Part shown: in pieces, positions 1 through 11,900 of the stretch
Position numbering within the stretch: position 1 is the stretch's first letter
Layout of the letters: every line of letters begins with the position of its first letter
DNA from: Clostridiaceae bacterium
GTDB lineage: Bacteria > Bacillota > Clostridia > Acetivibrionales > DUMB01
Length of the DNA stretch: 64,000 nt
Direction: 5' to 3'
NCBI GenBank assembly: GCA_012840085.1
Contig: DUMB01000011.1
Location: forward strand, 19,519-83,518
Made by a program: the position numbers and the translations under genes
Notes under the pieces: generated by a model
What the model was told of the DNA's origin: nothing
The model's database searches: none
Seen by the model: the letters and a program-made list of their open reading frames with translations, nothing else

Positions 1-127
1 AGAAGATTAAATAAAAAATAAATTGTAATAATTTATACTTGCTGATGAGATAATAATAAAGATTATATGTGTTTGAGACGGAGGGATTGTTATCAGCAAG
101 GAATATTCGTCAAAGATACTTGAAGCT

Positions 128-430
128 GTGAATAAACTGGAAAGTTTTGAGAAAAACTCATGCAATGTTCCCATTATTTTTGCGGAAATGTTTAAGGATG
201 AAATAAACGCCAATGAAGAAGACAGGCTATACAATGGTATAAAAAGGATTATAAGAAAATATTCTGAAGACAGAAATTCCATTAGTGCAATTAATGAATT
301 TACAAGAGTAATTTCAGGTGGGGCTTCATTGGAAGAAATTCTGCAAATAACCATAGATGAAATAGAAAACCCCACGCTGGTTACAGAAATTACTGTAGAC
401 GAAAATTGCCAAAAAAATGTTGATATCTGA
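128..430 (+). CDS. hypothetical protein (short acidic protein; GTG start, or extended upstream)
   Basis: 100-aa ORF; no family recognised; frame stays open upstream to about 86. Confidence 0.45.
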   Translation: MNKLESFEKNSCNVPIIFAEMFKDEINANEEDRLYNGIKRIIRKYSEDRNSISAINEFTRVISGGASLEEILQITIDEIENPTLVTEITVDENCQKNVDI

Positions 431-478
431 AATTTTCACAGTTTAAATTGACCAATAACCAGTGAAAAATACAAACTG

Positions 479-1252
479 TCAAATCAGGGAATCGAGGGCA
501 GTCATTACTATAAATCCTATTATGACCCCATAAGTAGCAATTCTTTGAAATCCTTTAGTGTGGGTTTCGGGAATTAATTCGTCACTTATAACAAAAAGCA
601 TTGCACCTGCTGCAAATGCCAGCCCGACGGGAAGAACGGGACGGGCAATCTGGGCCAGTATTATGCCAAAAAGTGCTCCTATTGGCTCAACAAGGCCAGT
701 TATAAATGCTATTAATAACGCTTTGGATTTCGAATAACCTTCATGTAGCAGGGGCAATGCTACAGCAAGACCCTCAGGCATATTCTGAAGTCCTATACCT
801 ATTGCAAGAGACAGGCCGTCAGAGGTATTTCCAGTACCAAATCCTACACCTACTGCCAGACCTTCCGGAAAGTTGTGAATGGTAATGGCGATTATAAAAA
901 GCCATACTCTGCTTAATTTGGATTTTGAGCCTTCATTGCCGAGAACTGTATGTACATGGGGAGAAAATTTGTCGATGACATCAAGAAAAACTGCGCCTAA
1001 AATTATACCCAATGCAGTTAACAGTATCCCTTTAAGGCCGCCACCGCCGTATTCCACTGCAGGTATTACCAGGCTGAAAGAAGTAGCGGCAAGCATAACT
1101 CCTGCTGAGAAGCCAAGTATTGTATCCAGAAGTTTGTCTGAAACATTTTTTGTGAACAACAGGGGTAATGCACCAACTCCTGCAGCAATACCGGCAAGGA
1201 TGCTGGCAATAATGCCGGTTAGCGTTACATTTGAACTATAAAGCAGATCCAT
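479..1252 (-). CDS. ZIP family divalent metal transporter (ZupT/GufA-like)
   Basis: Multi-TM protein with HNFPEGLAVGVGFG and GLQNMPEGLAVALPL ZIP signatures. Confidence 0.9.
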   Translation of the reverse strand: MDLLYSSNVTLTGIIASILAGIAAGVGALPLLFTKNVSDKLLDTILGFSAGVMLAATSFSLVIPAVEYGGGGLKGILLTALGIILGAVFLDVIDKFSPHVHTVLGNEGSKSKLSRVWLFIIAITIHNFPEGLAVGVGFGTGNTSDGLSLAIGIGLQNMPEGLAVALPLLHEGYSKSKALLIAFITGLVEPIGALFGIILAQIARPVLPVGLAFAAGAMLFVISDELIPETHTKGFQRIATYGVIIGFIVMTALDSLI

Positions 1253-1403
1253 ATACTAACCCTCCATAATATTGTCCTGATATTTTTGTTGTTACTACCT
1301 ATTTAACTATAGCAAAAAGCCTGTGAATATACAAACTATATATACCACTGTGCAATAGCCCGGAAGCTAAATTTATTATAATATAATAAAAGGGGGGGCA
1401 AAA

Positions 1404-2765
1404 ATGAAAACAGATTTACTCAATCTTGGTATTAGTGAACTGACAGGTATTAAGTACAGGTGTAAATGCGGGAGATGTCATGAAATACAAACAAAAAAGA
1501 TATTACTTGGAAGCGGGGCGTTGCATAAGGTATACGATATTATACGTGAGTTGGATATGGGAAACAAGACCCTTATTATTGCAGATATAAATACATTGAA
1601 AGCAGCAGGAGAAGAACTGGAAAGAGATTTGACATCCAAAGGCATTGCATTGAAAATGTGCATTTTTGAAGACAATGAAGTACATGCTGATGAAAAGGCT
1701 CTTGGCAAAGTGCTTATAGATATTGATCCTGATGTGGAATTTATTATTGCTGTTGGCTCGGGAACGATAAATGATATTGCACGTTTTATCAGCTTTAAAT
1801 TCCGTAAACCTTATATAGCAGTAGCAACAGCACCTTCAATGGACGGCTATGCATCTTCAGTTTCACCCTTGATTGTAAACGGATTTAAGAAGACATTTTC
1901 CGCAACATTTCCAATCGCTATAATAGGGGATACCGATATACTTAGTGAAGCACCACATGAACTGATTGCCGCAGGAGTGGGTGATATGCTGGGAAAGGTT
2001 ACCGCTCTTGCTGACTGGAAATTGAGCAGTATGATAAATGATGAATATTACTGCCCGGATATTTCAAAACTGGTAATCAGGGCGGTCAAACGTTGTATTG
2101 AAAGCGTTGATGGCCTTGTTAAAAGGAACAGGCAGGCTGTACAAAGTTTAACTGAAGGGCTTATATTATCAGGTATAGCCATGCAGATGGCGGGAAACTC
2201 CAGACCGGCTTCAGGGGCAGAGCACCATGTATCTCATTACTGGGAAATGAGGCATCTTATGGAAGGCCGGAAAAGTCCGCTCCATGGGATTAAAGTGGGT
2301 GTGGCTACAACTCTTGTTTTGTTAATGTATAATAAAATTTTTAAAATGGACAAAAGCAGTTTGGAAGGGCATATTAAGACAGATGAGGAGTATACGGCCT
2401 GGAAGGAGGACGTTCTGAAGAACTTCGGAGTTCTGGCTGAAGATGTGATTGCTTCGCACACTTCTTCCGTAACCGAAGATGTGATGTTGCCACAAAAGAT
2501 CGAAAAACTGAAGAAAAGTTGGGACAACCTTATAACAGAGATTCGGGAATTGTTTGACTTAATACCCGATGTAGGAGGATTGCTGAGAAAGATAGGTGCT
2601 CCTGGAGTGCCGGGAGATATAGGAGTAGACTTTTCTTTGGTGTGGAGTGGGTTGAGGCTGGCCAAGGAAGTCAGGGAACGTTATACAGTCTTACAACTTG
2701 CAGACCAGATAGGAGTTCTTAATAAATATGCACATGAAATTGCAGAGGAATATAGTCAGACTTAA
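1404..2765 (+). CDS. egsA: sn-glycerol-1-phosphate dehydrogenase (AraM/EgsA-like)
   Basis: IAVGSGTINDIARF, APSMDGYASSVSPL and GAEHHVSHYWEM motifs of G1P dehydrogenase; RBS ggggggg upstream. Confidence 0.85.
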   Translation: MKTDLLNLGISELTGIKYRCKCGRCHEIQTKKILLGSGALHKVYDIIRELDMGNKTLIIADINTLKAAGEELERDLTSKGIALKMCIFEDNEVHADEKALGKVLIDIDPDVEFIIAVGSGTINDIARFISFKFRKPYIAVATAPSMDGYASSVSPLIVNGFKKTFSATFPIAIIGDTDILSEAPHELIAAGVGDMLGKVTALADWKLSSMINDEYYCPDISKLVIRAVKRCIESVDGLVKRNRQAVQSLTEGLILSGIAMQMAGNSRPASGAEHHVSHYWEMRHLMEGRKSPLHGIKVGVATTLVLLMYNKIFKMDKSSLEGHIKTDEEYTAWKEDVLKNFGVLAEDVIASHTSSVTEDVMLPQKIEKLKKSWDNLITEIRELFDLIPDVGGLLRKIGAPGVPGDIGVDFSLVWSGLRLAKEVRERYTVLQLADQIGVLNKYAHEIAEEYSQT

Positions 2766-2876
2766 TGTAAAAAATATCGTAAAATATATTGAAAAATATA
2801 TTTAATACATTTAGATATTGAATAAAGGCAGATATTTTATAAGGGTAGATATTGCATACAGGCAGGTGAGAAGCGG

Positions 2877-3425
2877 TTGGGGTCAACGGATCAGGAGTTG
2901 ATTAGGCAATGCCTTGATGGAGATGAGGAGGCTTTTGCTGAAATAGTCGGGAGGTATAAACGGTTAATATACAGTGTTGTTTATAATATGATTGGTGACT
3001 GGGAGCAAACCTATGATATTTCACAGGAAGCTTTTGTGAGAATTTACAGGGCATTGGACCGTTACAACCCTGAGTACAAATTTTCCACATGGGCAGTTAA
3101 GATTGCTACCAACCTGTGCCTGGACATATTAAGAAAGAAGAAACCTGACTTTGTACCTATTGAAGAAGCAGAGAATGTTTCCAACTGCTTTGACACCCCT
3201 GAAACCAAGTATGTGGAAAAGGAAAGAAATGAAGAAATTAAGAAAGCAATTGCGGAGTTGCCGGATAAATACAGAATACCCGTTATACTGTTTCATCAGG
3301 GTGGATTGTCATACGAGGAAATGACCAAAGTACTTGGAGAGCCGATGAGCATTGTAAAAAACAGGCTCTACAGAGCAAGACTTATGCTTAGAAAGAAACT
3401 GATGGGTGAGTATAAGGAGGGATAA
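2877..3425 (+). CDS. ECF RNA polymerase sigma-70 factor
   Basis: Region 2 (FVRIYRALDRYNPEYKFSTWAVKIATNLCLDILRKKK) and region 4 present; TTG start with upstream gaagcgg. Confidence 0.92.
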   Translation: MGSTDQELIRQCLDGDEEAFAEIVGRYKRLIYSVVYNMIGDWEQTYDISQEAFVRIYRALDRYNPEYKFSTWAVKIATNLCLDILRKKKPDFVPIEEAENVSNCFDTPETKYVEKERNEEIKKAIAELPDKYRIPVILFHQGGLSYEEMTKVLGEPMSIVKNRLYRARLMLRKKLMGEYKEG

Positions 3426-3427
3426 TT

Positions 3428-3982
3428 GTGAATTGCGAGCAGGCTGAACTTTTTATGATGAAATTTTTTGATGGAGAATATAATGAGCTTGAATATGCAA
3501 TATTTGAAGAACATCTTAAAGACTGTGAAAAATGTGCACTGAATTTTGCAAATATGAAGGAAGTGCTGTCAGCAGTAGAGACAGATGCAATGATGGATCC
3601 TCCGGAAAATTTCGAAACTGAAGTAATGGAAAAAGTGAGAAGGGTTAAAAGTGCCAAAAGACAGAAACCGGCACAGTGGGTTGTAATAGCATATAAAGCA
3701 GCTGCAGTAGTGTCTGCTCTTCTTTTAGCAGTATTTATGTATGGAAAGGCCGGATCAAACATTTCAAGCATAATGGAACAAATGGATGCATACGCTATTC
3801 CATTAAGAGGCCTGATTCAGACATTGCTCACTATAATTATGACATTGACAGATGGTGTTGTAGATACTTTGCAAATATTAACACTGGTTGGTACTGCTAT
3901 AGTTCAGGAATATGTATATATACTTGCAGCTCTGATCCTTATGGCTCTTGGAATGAAGAAGCTTTACACTAAAAATGAATAA
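3428..3982 (+). CDS. anti-sigma factor with zf-HC2 domain, membrane-anchored
   Basis: N-terminal MNCEQAELFMMKFFDGEYNELEYAIFEEHLKDCEKC zinc-finger motif plus TM segments; directly follows the sigma gene. Confidence 0.85.
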   Translation: MNCEQAELFMMKFFDGEYNELEYAIFEEHLKDCEKCALNFANMKEVLSAVETDAMMDPPENFETEVMEKVRRVKSAKRQKPAQWVVIAYKAAAVVSALLLAVFMYGKAGSNISSIMEQMDAYAIPLRGLIQTLLTIIMTLTDGVVDTLQILTLVGTAIVQEYVYILAALILMALGMKKLYTKNE

Positions 3983-4299
3983 AACTATACCAATTGAATG
4001 AAAAATACTATGCCAATTGAGTGAATAAACTAAATAATATTTCAAATAATATTTATTGTATTAATTTTTAACAATGGTTATATTGCTTAAATTAAAGGAA
4101 TATATTAACTATAATATCATTATTTAAATATTAACATAACATTACAAATCTGTTTAAATTATGAATTGGTATATTGTAGGTCTGTTCGGAAGATAAACAA
4201 TTCTTATAGCTTCAAGTATCAAATGATTTCATTCTTAGAAAATAAAACAACACATATAATCGTCCATATCACCTATAATAAACTTACGGAGGTGTTTGT

Positions 4300-5247
4300 A
4301 TGGATGAAAAATCTAAAGCAGTTTCGTATTTAAAAGCTGCAACTGCTACTGCTTTAATTATGCTGTTTTTTTCCGCATGTGCTGCAATAAAAGACAAGGT
4401 AAATAACGAAGATGAAACTGCAGAAAAAACAGTCAAAGACAATGTTTACCTGGAAGATCAAAATGTCGGAGGAATGACAGAATCTGAAGTCCTTGAAATT
4501 ATCAGAAATATTGCAGCTAAAACTGAAAATAAAGCGGAAATGATTTTGCAAGAGAGCAAAAATGAACAGGACAAAAACAACACCTCGATGAAAAAAGTAA
4601 ATATAGAGAAAACTCTACAGGCTGTGCTAAATGCCAGTGAGGGTGAAAGAGTAGAGATTGTTGAGGAACCTGTCATTCCCAATGACACCACAGCAGAAAA
4701 AGCCATACAAAAAGACAACATCCCAGAAGAAGCCGCACCTGCTCAAAATAAGGCTAAAAAGGAAAATGAGTCAGAGAGTAAGCTTAAGTTGATAGCCAAG
4801 AGTTCTACACCCTTGCTTAATAAAAGTAAGTCCAGGCTAAATAACATAGATCTGGCAGCTGAAAAGATTGACAAAAAAGTTATTAACCCTGGCGAAGAAT
4901 TTTCATTTAATGCTGTTGTAGGAAGAAGAACAGAAGAAAAAGGATATGAAGAGGCACCTATAATAGTTAAGACGGAAAATGGACCAAAAAAGGATTATGA
5001 CATTGGCGGAGGTATATGCCAGATTTCTACAACTTTGTACAATGCTGCAGAAGAGGCAGGACTCAAGATAACCGAGAGGCATGTGCATTCAAAGGATGTT
5101 GGCTATGTCGAAAGAGGTGAAGATGCAACGGTGTCATACGGCACAATGGATTTCAAATTTGTAAATACCAGAAAAAAACCTATTGTTATCAGAATACTCA
5201 GAGGGAAGGAAACCCTGACGGTCAAACTCTACGAGAAAAGGGACTGA
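4300..5247 (+). CDS. VanW family protein, putative lipoprotein
   Basis: VINPGEEFSFNAVVGRRTEEKGYEEAPI...GGGICQISTTLYNAAEEAGL VanW signature; LFFSAC lipobox. Confidence 0.9.
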   Translation: MDEKSKAVSYLKAATATALIMLFFSACAAIKDKVNNEDETAEKTVKDNVYLEDQNVGGMTESEVLEIIRNIAAKTENKAEMILQESKNEQDKNNTSMKKVNIEKTLQAVLNASEGERVEIVEEPVIPNDTTAEKAIQKDNIPEEAAPAQNKAKKENESESKLKLIAKSSTPLLNKSKSRLNNIDLAAEKIDKKVINPGEEFSFNAVVGRRTEEKGYEEAPIIVKTENGPKKDYDIGGGICQISTTLYNAAEEAGLKITERHVHSKDVGYVERGEDATVSYGTMDFKFVNTRKKPIVIRILRGKETLTVKLYEKRD

Positions 5248-5264
5248 GAAAGTCCCTTTTTCGT
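5236..5264 (+). terminator. intrinsic terminator after the VanW gene
   Basis: AAAAGGGACT-gagaa-AGTCCCTTTTTC; stem overlaps the stop codon. Confidence 0.8.
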
Positions 5265-5310
5265 ACTGCCCATCATTATAACCCATTATTATAAAAACGA
5301 TAATTGCAAG

Positions 5311-6003
5311 CTATTTTTTTAGCCGTTCCAGATCAATTATTTTTACTGTAGCCATATGAAAATCGATAATTCCCTCATCGCGAAGCCGGCCCATTTCCCT
5401 CGATAGCGAAGGACGTGAGACATTTAAAAATTCCGCCAGTTCTTTACGGTTCATTGGCAGAATAAAAGTGGTCTTGCCTGTCTTTTTATATTGTTCAAGC
5501 AGATAAGTACATATCTTTTCACGTATGCTTGTAATGGAAAGATATTCAACTTTTCTGCTAAGCACAAGTACCTTTTCACAGACAATATTGAGCATGTTTT
5601 GAATAAGTGTTTTATGCCAGGGGCACAGTTTTGAACACTCTCCCAGGATGCTTTCTCCTTTTATAAACAGCACTTTACATTTTTTCTGAGCCTGAACCGT
5701 TGCAATCCAGTATGGCTGTCTTGAAAAAACAAGGGTTTCACCAAACATGTCCCCGGGCTTTAATATAGTCATAATAACGCGGTTTCCGGCGACATTTTCC
5801 TTATTAACAGTTACCTCACCTTGCAGAACAATACCTATGCTGTCAAACTTGTCACCGGCAATTTTTATATATTCGTTTTTTTGATATATACGAATTTTTG
5901 GTTTCAGGCAGTACAGCAAGGATACCAGTTCGTCGCCTTCAATTCCATGGAACAAAGGGGAGCCTGCAAGCTCTTTATCAATTTTTTTAAAAATTTTTAC
6001 CAC
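5311..6003 (-). CDS. Crp/Fnr family transcriptional regulator (HcpR-like by context)
   Basis: cNMP-binding fold (GDMFGETLVFSRQPYWIATVQA) plus HTH (NRKELAEFLNVSRPSLSREMGRLRDEGII); divergent from hcp. Confidence 0.88.
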   Translation of the reverse strand: MVKIFKKIDKELAGSPLFHGIEGDELVSLLYCLKPKIRIYQKNEYIKIAGDKFDSIGIVLQGEVTVNKENVAGNRVIMTILKPGDMFGETLVFSRQPYWIATVQAQKKCKVLFIKGESILGECSKLCPWHKTLIQNMLNIVCEKVLVLSRKVEYLSITSIREKICTYLLEQYKKTGKTTFILPMNRKELAEFLNVSRPSLSREMGRLRDEGIIDFHMATVKIIDLERLKK

Positions 6004-6085
6004 CTTCTTGAAAAGCGTAACATTAGATACCGATTTTTGATTTTTATTATAATATAATGACCATGCACAAACAAGCGATACAAAA

Positions 6086-6106
6086 TTAACTACCGTAAAT
6101 AGTTAA
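6086..6106. promoter_or_regulatory. candidate Crp/Fnr-type operator in the hcp promoter region
   Basis: Dyad TTAACTA-ccgtaaa-TAGTTAA in the divergent intergenic region. Confidence 0.5.
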
Positions 6107-6161
6107 ATTTAAAACAGGGTTAAATTTACACAATGAAGAAAATTTAAGGAGGTAATATATT

Positions 6162-7808
6162 ATGAGTATGTTTTGTTATCAATGCCAGGAGGCAGCAAAA
6201 GGAACAGGTTGCACATTGAGAGGTGTATGCGGAAAGACCGGAGAAGTGTCCGGGCTTCAGGATTTGTTAATCTACGTACTGAAAGGTATTTCAATATATA
6301 GTGTTGAGCTGAGAAAAGCAGGCATTAAGAGTGATAAGGCTGACAAGTTTATTATTGAAGGCCTGTTTTCCACTGTAACTAACGTCAACTTTGATAAAGA
6401 CTATTTTGTAAAAAAGATAAAAGATGGACTGGCACTAAGGGATGAACTGAAAGACCAGTTACTGAACACCGGAGCGGCAGCAGGAGAAAATGTACATGAC
6501 GCAGCGGTATGGTATGGGGAAAGTGTGGAAGAATTTGAGCAAAAGGCTGCAACTGTTGGCATTTTGAGCACAGAAAATGAGGATATCAGGTCATTAAAGG
6601 AACTTATCACATACGGAATAAAGGGTCTGGCAGCATATGCAGATCATGCTGCAATCCTTGGATATACCAATGATGAAATATATGGATTCATGCAGAAAGC
6701 ATTGGCTGCAACACTGGATGACAGTCTTACCGTAGATGACCTGGTTAAATTGGCTATGGAAACCGGTAAATACGGTGTAGATGTTATGGCACTTTTAGAT
6801 AAAGCTAATACATCAACTTATGGAAATCCTGAGATTACAAAGGTAAACATTGGTGTAAGAAACAATCCGGCTATATTAATAAGCGGTCATGACCTTAAAG
6901 ACTTGGAGGAGTTACTGAAGCAGACAGAGGGTACAGGAGTGGATGTCTATACACATGGTGAAATGCTCCCGGCTCACTACTATCCGGCTTTCAAGAAGTA
7001 CAGTCATTTTGTAGGTAACTATGGAAATGCATGGTGGCAGCAGGATAAGGAGTTCGAAAGTTTCAACGGTCCTATCCTTATGACTACAAACTGTCTTGTA
7101 CCTCCAAAGGATTCCTATAAAGACAGGGTTTACACTACCGGTGTTGTAGGTTATCCAGGTGTGAAGCATATACCTGATAGAGAAGACGGAAAAGCAAAAG
7201 ATTTCTCTGAAATCATAGAGCATGCCAAGAAATGTGCTCCTCCGGTTGAGATTGAAAAGGGAGAGATTATCGGAGGTTTTGCCCACAACACTGTTATAAG
7301 CCTTGCTGACAAGGTAATTGAAGCTGTTAAGTCGGGCAAGATTAAGAGATTCTTCGTAATGGCCGGTTGCGACGGCAGAATGAAGAGCAGGGAATACTAC
7401 ACAGAATTTGCTAAAAAGCTGCCTCAGGACACAGTAATATTGACAGCAGGTTGTGCCAAGTACCGTTACAACAAGCTGGACCTGGGAGACATCGGAGGTA
7501 TTCCGAGAGTGCTGGATGCAGGACAGTGCAATGATTCATATTCCCTTGCAGTTATTGCACTGAAGCTGAAGGAAGCATTTGGTCTGGATGATGTTAATCA
7601 GCTGCCAATAACATACAATATTGCATGGTACGAGCAAAAAGCGGTAATTGTTCTGCTGGCTCTGTTATACCTCGGTGTGAAGAATATTCACCTTGGACCG
7701 ACACTGCCTGCATTCCTTTCACCTAATGTTGCCAAGATGCTTGTTGAAACCTTCGGCATAGGCGGAATAACAAATGCTGACAATGACATTCAAATATTTA
7801 TGGCGTAA
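6162..7808 (+). CDS. hcp: hydroxylamine reductase / hybrid-cluster protein
   Basis: [26 protein letters not shown]-terminal cluster motif; typical 548-aa length; RBS aaggaggt. Confidence 0.96.
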   Translation: MSMFCYQCQEAAKGTGCTLRGVCGKTGEVSGLQDLLIYVLKGISIYSVELRKAGIKSDKADKFIIEGLFSTVTNVNFDKDYFVKKIKDGLALRDELKDQLLNTGAAAGENVHDAAVWYGESVEEFEQKAATVGILSTENEDIRSLKELITYGIKGLAAYADHAAILGYTNDEIYGFMQKALAATLDDSLTVDDLVKLAMETGKYGVDVMALLDKANTSTYGNPEITKVNIGVRNNPAILISGHDLKDLEELLKQTEGTGVDVYTHGEMLPAHYYPAFKKYSHFVGNYGNAWWQQDKEFESFNGPILMTTNCLVPPKDSYKDRVYTTGVVGYPGVKHIPDREDGKAKDFSEIIEHAKKCAPPVEIEKGEIIGGFAHNTVISLADKVIEAVKSGKIKRFFVMAGCDGRMKSREYYTEFAKKLPQDTVILTAGCAKYRYNKLDLGDIGGIPRVLDAGQCNDSYSLAVIALKLKEAFGLDDVNQLPITYNIAWYEQKAVIVLLALLYLGVKNIHLGPTLPAFLSPNVAKMLVETFGIGGITNADNDIQIFMA

Positions 7809-7846
7809 TGAAATATTTATGGCATAAAAGATTGGAGATGATAAGC

Positions 7847-8035
7847 ATGAAAGGATACGTTGATAAGGATGTTTGCATTGGCTGCGAACTTTGCCACGAT
7901 ATATGTCCAGAAGTGTTCAGAATGGACGATGACGGAAAGGCAGTGGCTGATGAAAATGAAATACAGGACAGTGTGATTGATTCTGCAAAAGAAGCAGAAC
8001 AGCAGTGTCCCGTGGAGGCTATAAGTATAAAATAG
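7847..8035 (+). CDS. ferredoxin, 4Fe-4S
   Basis: MKGYVDKDVCIGCELCHDICPEVFRMDDDGKA...QQCPVEAISI; internal ATG at 7847 preferred over the ORF start at 7808. Confidence 0.92.
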   Translation: MKGYVDKDVCIGCELCHDICPEVFRMDDDGKAVADENEIQDSVIDSAKEAEQQCPVEAISIK

Positions 8036-8082
8036 TTTTGCATGCAAGTATCTGACTAATATCTGACGAAGACTATAGCCAG

Positions 8083-8128
8083 GGGGTTGGCCCGGAATGA
8101 TAAAATTTCCGGCTGCAACCCCTTTTTT
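8083..8128 (+). terminator. intrinsic terminator of the hcp-ferredoxin unit
   Basis: GGGGTTG...CAACCCC followed by TTTTTT. Confidence 0.8.
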
Positions 8129-8252
8129 GTGCGCTTTTTAGCGGGGGAAATAAAGTAAATATAGTAACATGATGCATGGAGTTAACATAAACTATAATGA
8201 GCGCTTTTGTTAAGCAAACATTTTTGTTTGTAAATGCGATGATGCTAAGGAT

Positions 8253-8615
8253 GTGGATGTTATGAATTACAATGAAATTGAACGGCTAAAGTATACACTC
8301 ATAAATCTTGCCCGTCAGGGATGTGAGCTAAAAATTCCGGCTTACGGGATAAAAGGCAGGATATTGGGCGTTGGCTTCAATCCTTACTGGACAAATCCCG
8401 GAGACTCGAAAATAAATAAGCTGGAATTCAGCATTATAGATAAAAATGGCATGATTTTTCCTGTTAAATTTAATAATATAATGGAATATAAAATTTTGAA
8501 GAATGATGCTGAACGGTCTGAAGATTCAAAGAACATAAGCATGGATATAGCTTTGTATACTCCTGGAGCAAGAGACAAGGAATCAAGCAAAAAAATCCGT
8601 CTTGAGTTCGAATAG
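8253..8615 (+). CDS. hypothetical protein
   Basis: 120-aa ORF; alternative ATG start at 8262. Confidence 0.6.
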   Translation: MDVMNYNEIERLKYTLINLARQGCELKIPAYGIKGRILGVGFNPYWTNPGDSKINKLEFSIIDKNGMIFPVKFNNIMEYKILKNDAERSEDSKNISMDIALYTPGARDKESSKKIRLEFE

Positions 8616-8940
8616 TCTTGTACAAAACCCTCCTTTCTATGGTCTTTTTTTGCCATTTAAAAATCATATAAGCAATTAAATCATAAATAAAATTATTTAA
8701 TTCACAAATAAATTATCAGCAAAATTATCAGCATTTGCGAAATTATTAGCCTTATCAAAATTATTCGTAAAAACTCCGGTAAATCAATGTAAAAGTATAT
8801 TATTTATGGAAATGTGCGTTGTTTAATATATATCAAAAATAAGTGGAATAATATTTTTAGTTTATTACATTATATTAACAGCTTAACAAATATGAAATTA
8901 TATGCTTAATAATAAAACTTAATGAAAAAGGAGAAATTTT

Positions 8941-11900
8941 ATGCAGAGAATGGAGACTATGGACGGAAACCAAGCCGCTGCGCTTGCGTCTTATGCATTG
9001 ACAGAAGTTGCATCTATATTTCCAATAACGCCATCTACGCCCATGGCCGAGGGTGTAGACGAATGGTCGGCACACGGTAAGAAGAATATATTCGGCCAGC
9101 CGGTTAAAGTAATTGAGATGCAATCTGAGGCGGGAGCTTCCGCTGCAATGAGAGGTGCACTTCAATCCGGTGCACTGGCTTCCACATATACGGCATCTCA
9201 GGGACTTCTGCTGATGATTCCCAGCCTTTATAAAATGGCAGGAGAACTTTTGCCCGGTGTTCTTCACGTAAGTGCAAGAACAGTTGCATCACACGCACTA
9301 TCCATATTTGGTGATCATCAGGATGTCATGGCGTGCAGGCAGACGGGTGCTGCATTGCTGGCTTCCGCCAATGTGCAGGAAGCAATGGATCTTGGTATCA
9401 TAGCACATTTATCGGCAATTAAGTCAAGGATACCGTTTATACACTTTTTTGACGGCTTTAGAACTTCCCATGAATATCAAAAAATAGGCGTAATTGATTA
9501 TGAGGATATTAAAAAACTTGTTGATTATAATGCTATTGAGGAATTCAGGAACAGGGCTCTGAATCCTGAACATCCGGTGGCAAGAGGAACTGCCCAGAAC
9601 CCGGACATCTTCTTCCAGCAAAGGGAAAGTTCCAATCCCTTCTATAATGCAGTACCGGATATTGTCCAGGACTATATGAACAGGCTTGGAGAAATTACCG
9701 GCAGAAAATATAAATTATTTGACTACTATGGTGCAGATGATGCAGAATACATCATTATAGCCATGGGATCAGTCACTGATACCATTTCTGAAGTGATTGA
9801 CTATCTGAACTCAAGGGGAGAAAAAACAGGTGCAGTGATAGTGCGCCTTTACAGGCCTTTTTCTGAAAAGCATTTGCTGAGCGTTATACCAAAGACCGTT
9901 AAAAAAGTAGCGGTACTTGACAGGACAAAAGAGCCTGGTGCTCCTGGGGAGCCATTATATCTTGATGTTGTCAAAGCTTTTAAAACTTATGAAAACTGCC
10001 CATTGATCGTTGGCGGAAGGTATGGACTTTCATCAAAAGACACCAGACCGTCGCAAATTCTTTCGGTGTTCAATAATTTAAAACAGGACAACCCCAAGGA
10101 CCGTTTCACAATTGGAATTGTAGATGATGTAACTTATACATCCCTGCCGGAAGATGAAGACATTGATACTACCCCGGAAGGTACAATAAGCTGCAAAATA
10201 TGGGGTCTTGGTTCAGACGGAACGGTAGGTGCGAATAAGACTGCAATCAAAATAATTGGTGATAATACGGATTTACATGTACAGGCATACTTTTCCTACG
10301 ATAGCAAGAAATCCGGCGGTACTACCATTTCACATCTCAGATTTGGGCCAAAGCCTCTGAGATCGCCATATCTTGTCTACAATGCAGATTATGTGGCATG
10401 TCACAATAAATCGTTCCTGTACCAGTATGACCTTCTTAAAGGACTTAAGAAAGGCGGAACTTTTGTGCTCAATTGTCCCTGGAAGCCGGATGAACTGGAA
10501 GAAATGCTTCCGGCATCAATAAAAAGATATATAGCCAAAAACAATATTAAGTTTTATACCATCGATGCCATGGCAATTGCATCCGAGGTAGGTCTTGGAA
10601 ACAGAATCAACATGGTTATGCAGGCTGCTTTTTTCAAACTTGCCAACATTATTCCATTTGAGAAAGCCCTGAGCTATCTGAAGGATTCCATAGAAAAAAT
10701 GTATGGCAAAAAGGGACAGAAAGTTGTTGATATGAATATTGCAGCTATTGACAGAGCTGTAGAAGCGCTGGCAGAGGTTAAAGTTCCCGCATCATGGGCT
10801 GATGCACAGGAAGAGGACATGCCTGTCAAAGAAGAGCCTGACTTTGTAAAGAATATACAAAGACCAATGGCAAGGCACGAGGGAGACGAACTGCCTGTAA
10901 GCGCATTTGTCGGAATGGAAGACGGAACATTCCCCCTCGGTACCACTGCTTATGAAAAGCGCGGTATAGCGCCAATGATTCCCCAGTGGCAAATTGACAA
11001 ATGCATACAATGCAACAGATGCGCTTATGTTTGCCCTCATGCTACTATCAGACCTTTCCTGCTGGACGAGGAAGAAGTTGCCCGCAAACCTGAAACTTTC
11101 CTGACTAAAAAGGCTATGGGCAAAGGCTTCGAACATCTTCAGTACCGTATCCAGGTTGCGCCATTGGATTGTACCGGATGTGCAAACTGTGCCGATGTTT
11201 GCCCGGCAAAAGGAAAAGCGTTGATTATGCAACCTGCGCAACAAGAAATTGAAAGGGAAGCAGAAAACTGGGAATTTGCCATGACTGTTACTGAAAAGGA
11301 CAATTTGATGGATATAAACACCTTAAAAGGAAGCCAGTTTGCAAGACCTTTGCTTGAGTTCAACGGCGCATGTCCGGGGTGTGGAGAGACACCATATATA
11401 AAACTCCTTACGCAGCTATTTGGCGACAGGATGATGATATCCAATGCTACAGGCTGTTCATCCATTTGGGGGGCTTCCGCACCTTCAATAGCTTATGCTA
11501 CGAATGCAGAAGGAAAAGGGCCTGCCTGGATAAACCCGCTGTTCGAAGATGCAGCTGAATTCGGATACGGCATGTATCTTGGAGTAAAGCAGATAAGGGA
11601 AAAATTGGCAGAGCTGATGGAACAGGCAATTAATTCATCAATTGAACCTAAAATTAAAGAGGCATTTAAAGAATGGCTTGATGCAATGAATGACGGAGAA
11701 GCATCAAAAGCGGCGACAAGGAAGATATTTGATGCACTCAGAGATTATGACTATAGAGGTAACGCACTTATTGAAGAAATCATGAAAAGAAAAGACTTCC
11801 TCATAAAGAAGTCCATATGGGCTATTGGCGGTGACGGATGGGCATATGACATTGGCTTTGGAGGATTGGACCACGTCCTGTCAATGGGAGATGATATAAA

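Noticed and set aside
879-1241. Plus-strand 120-aa ORF antisense to the ZIP transporter
   Set aside because: Opposite frame of a strongly supported transporter gene; low-complexity translation with no recognisable domain.
7817-8047. Minus-strand ORFs over the ferredoxin gene
   Set aside because: Fully overlap a clear 4Fe-4S ferredoxin and lack ribosome-binding sites.
8785-8930. Possible Rex operator upstream of PFOR (TTGTTTAATATATATCAAAAA / TTAACAGCTTAACAA)
   Set aside because: Only partial match to TTGTTAANNNNTTAACAA; insufficient to call.
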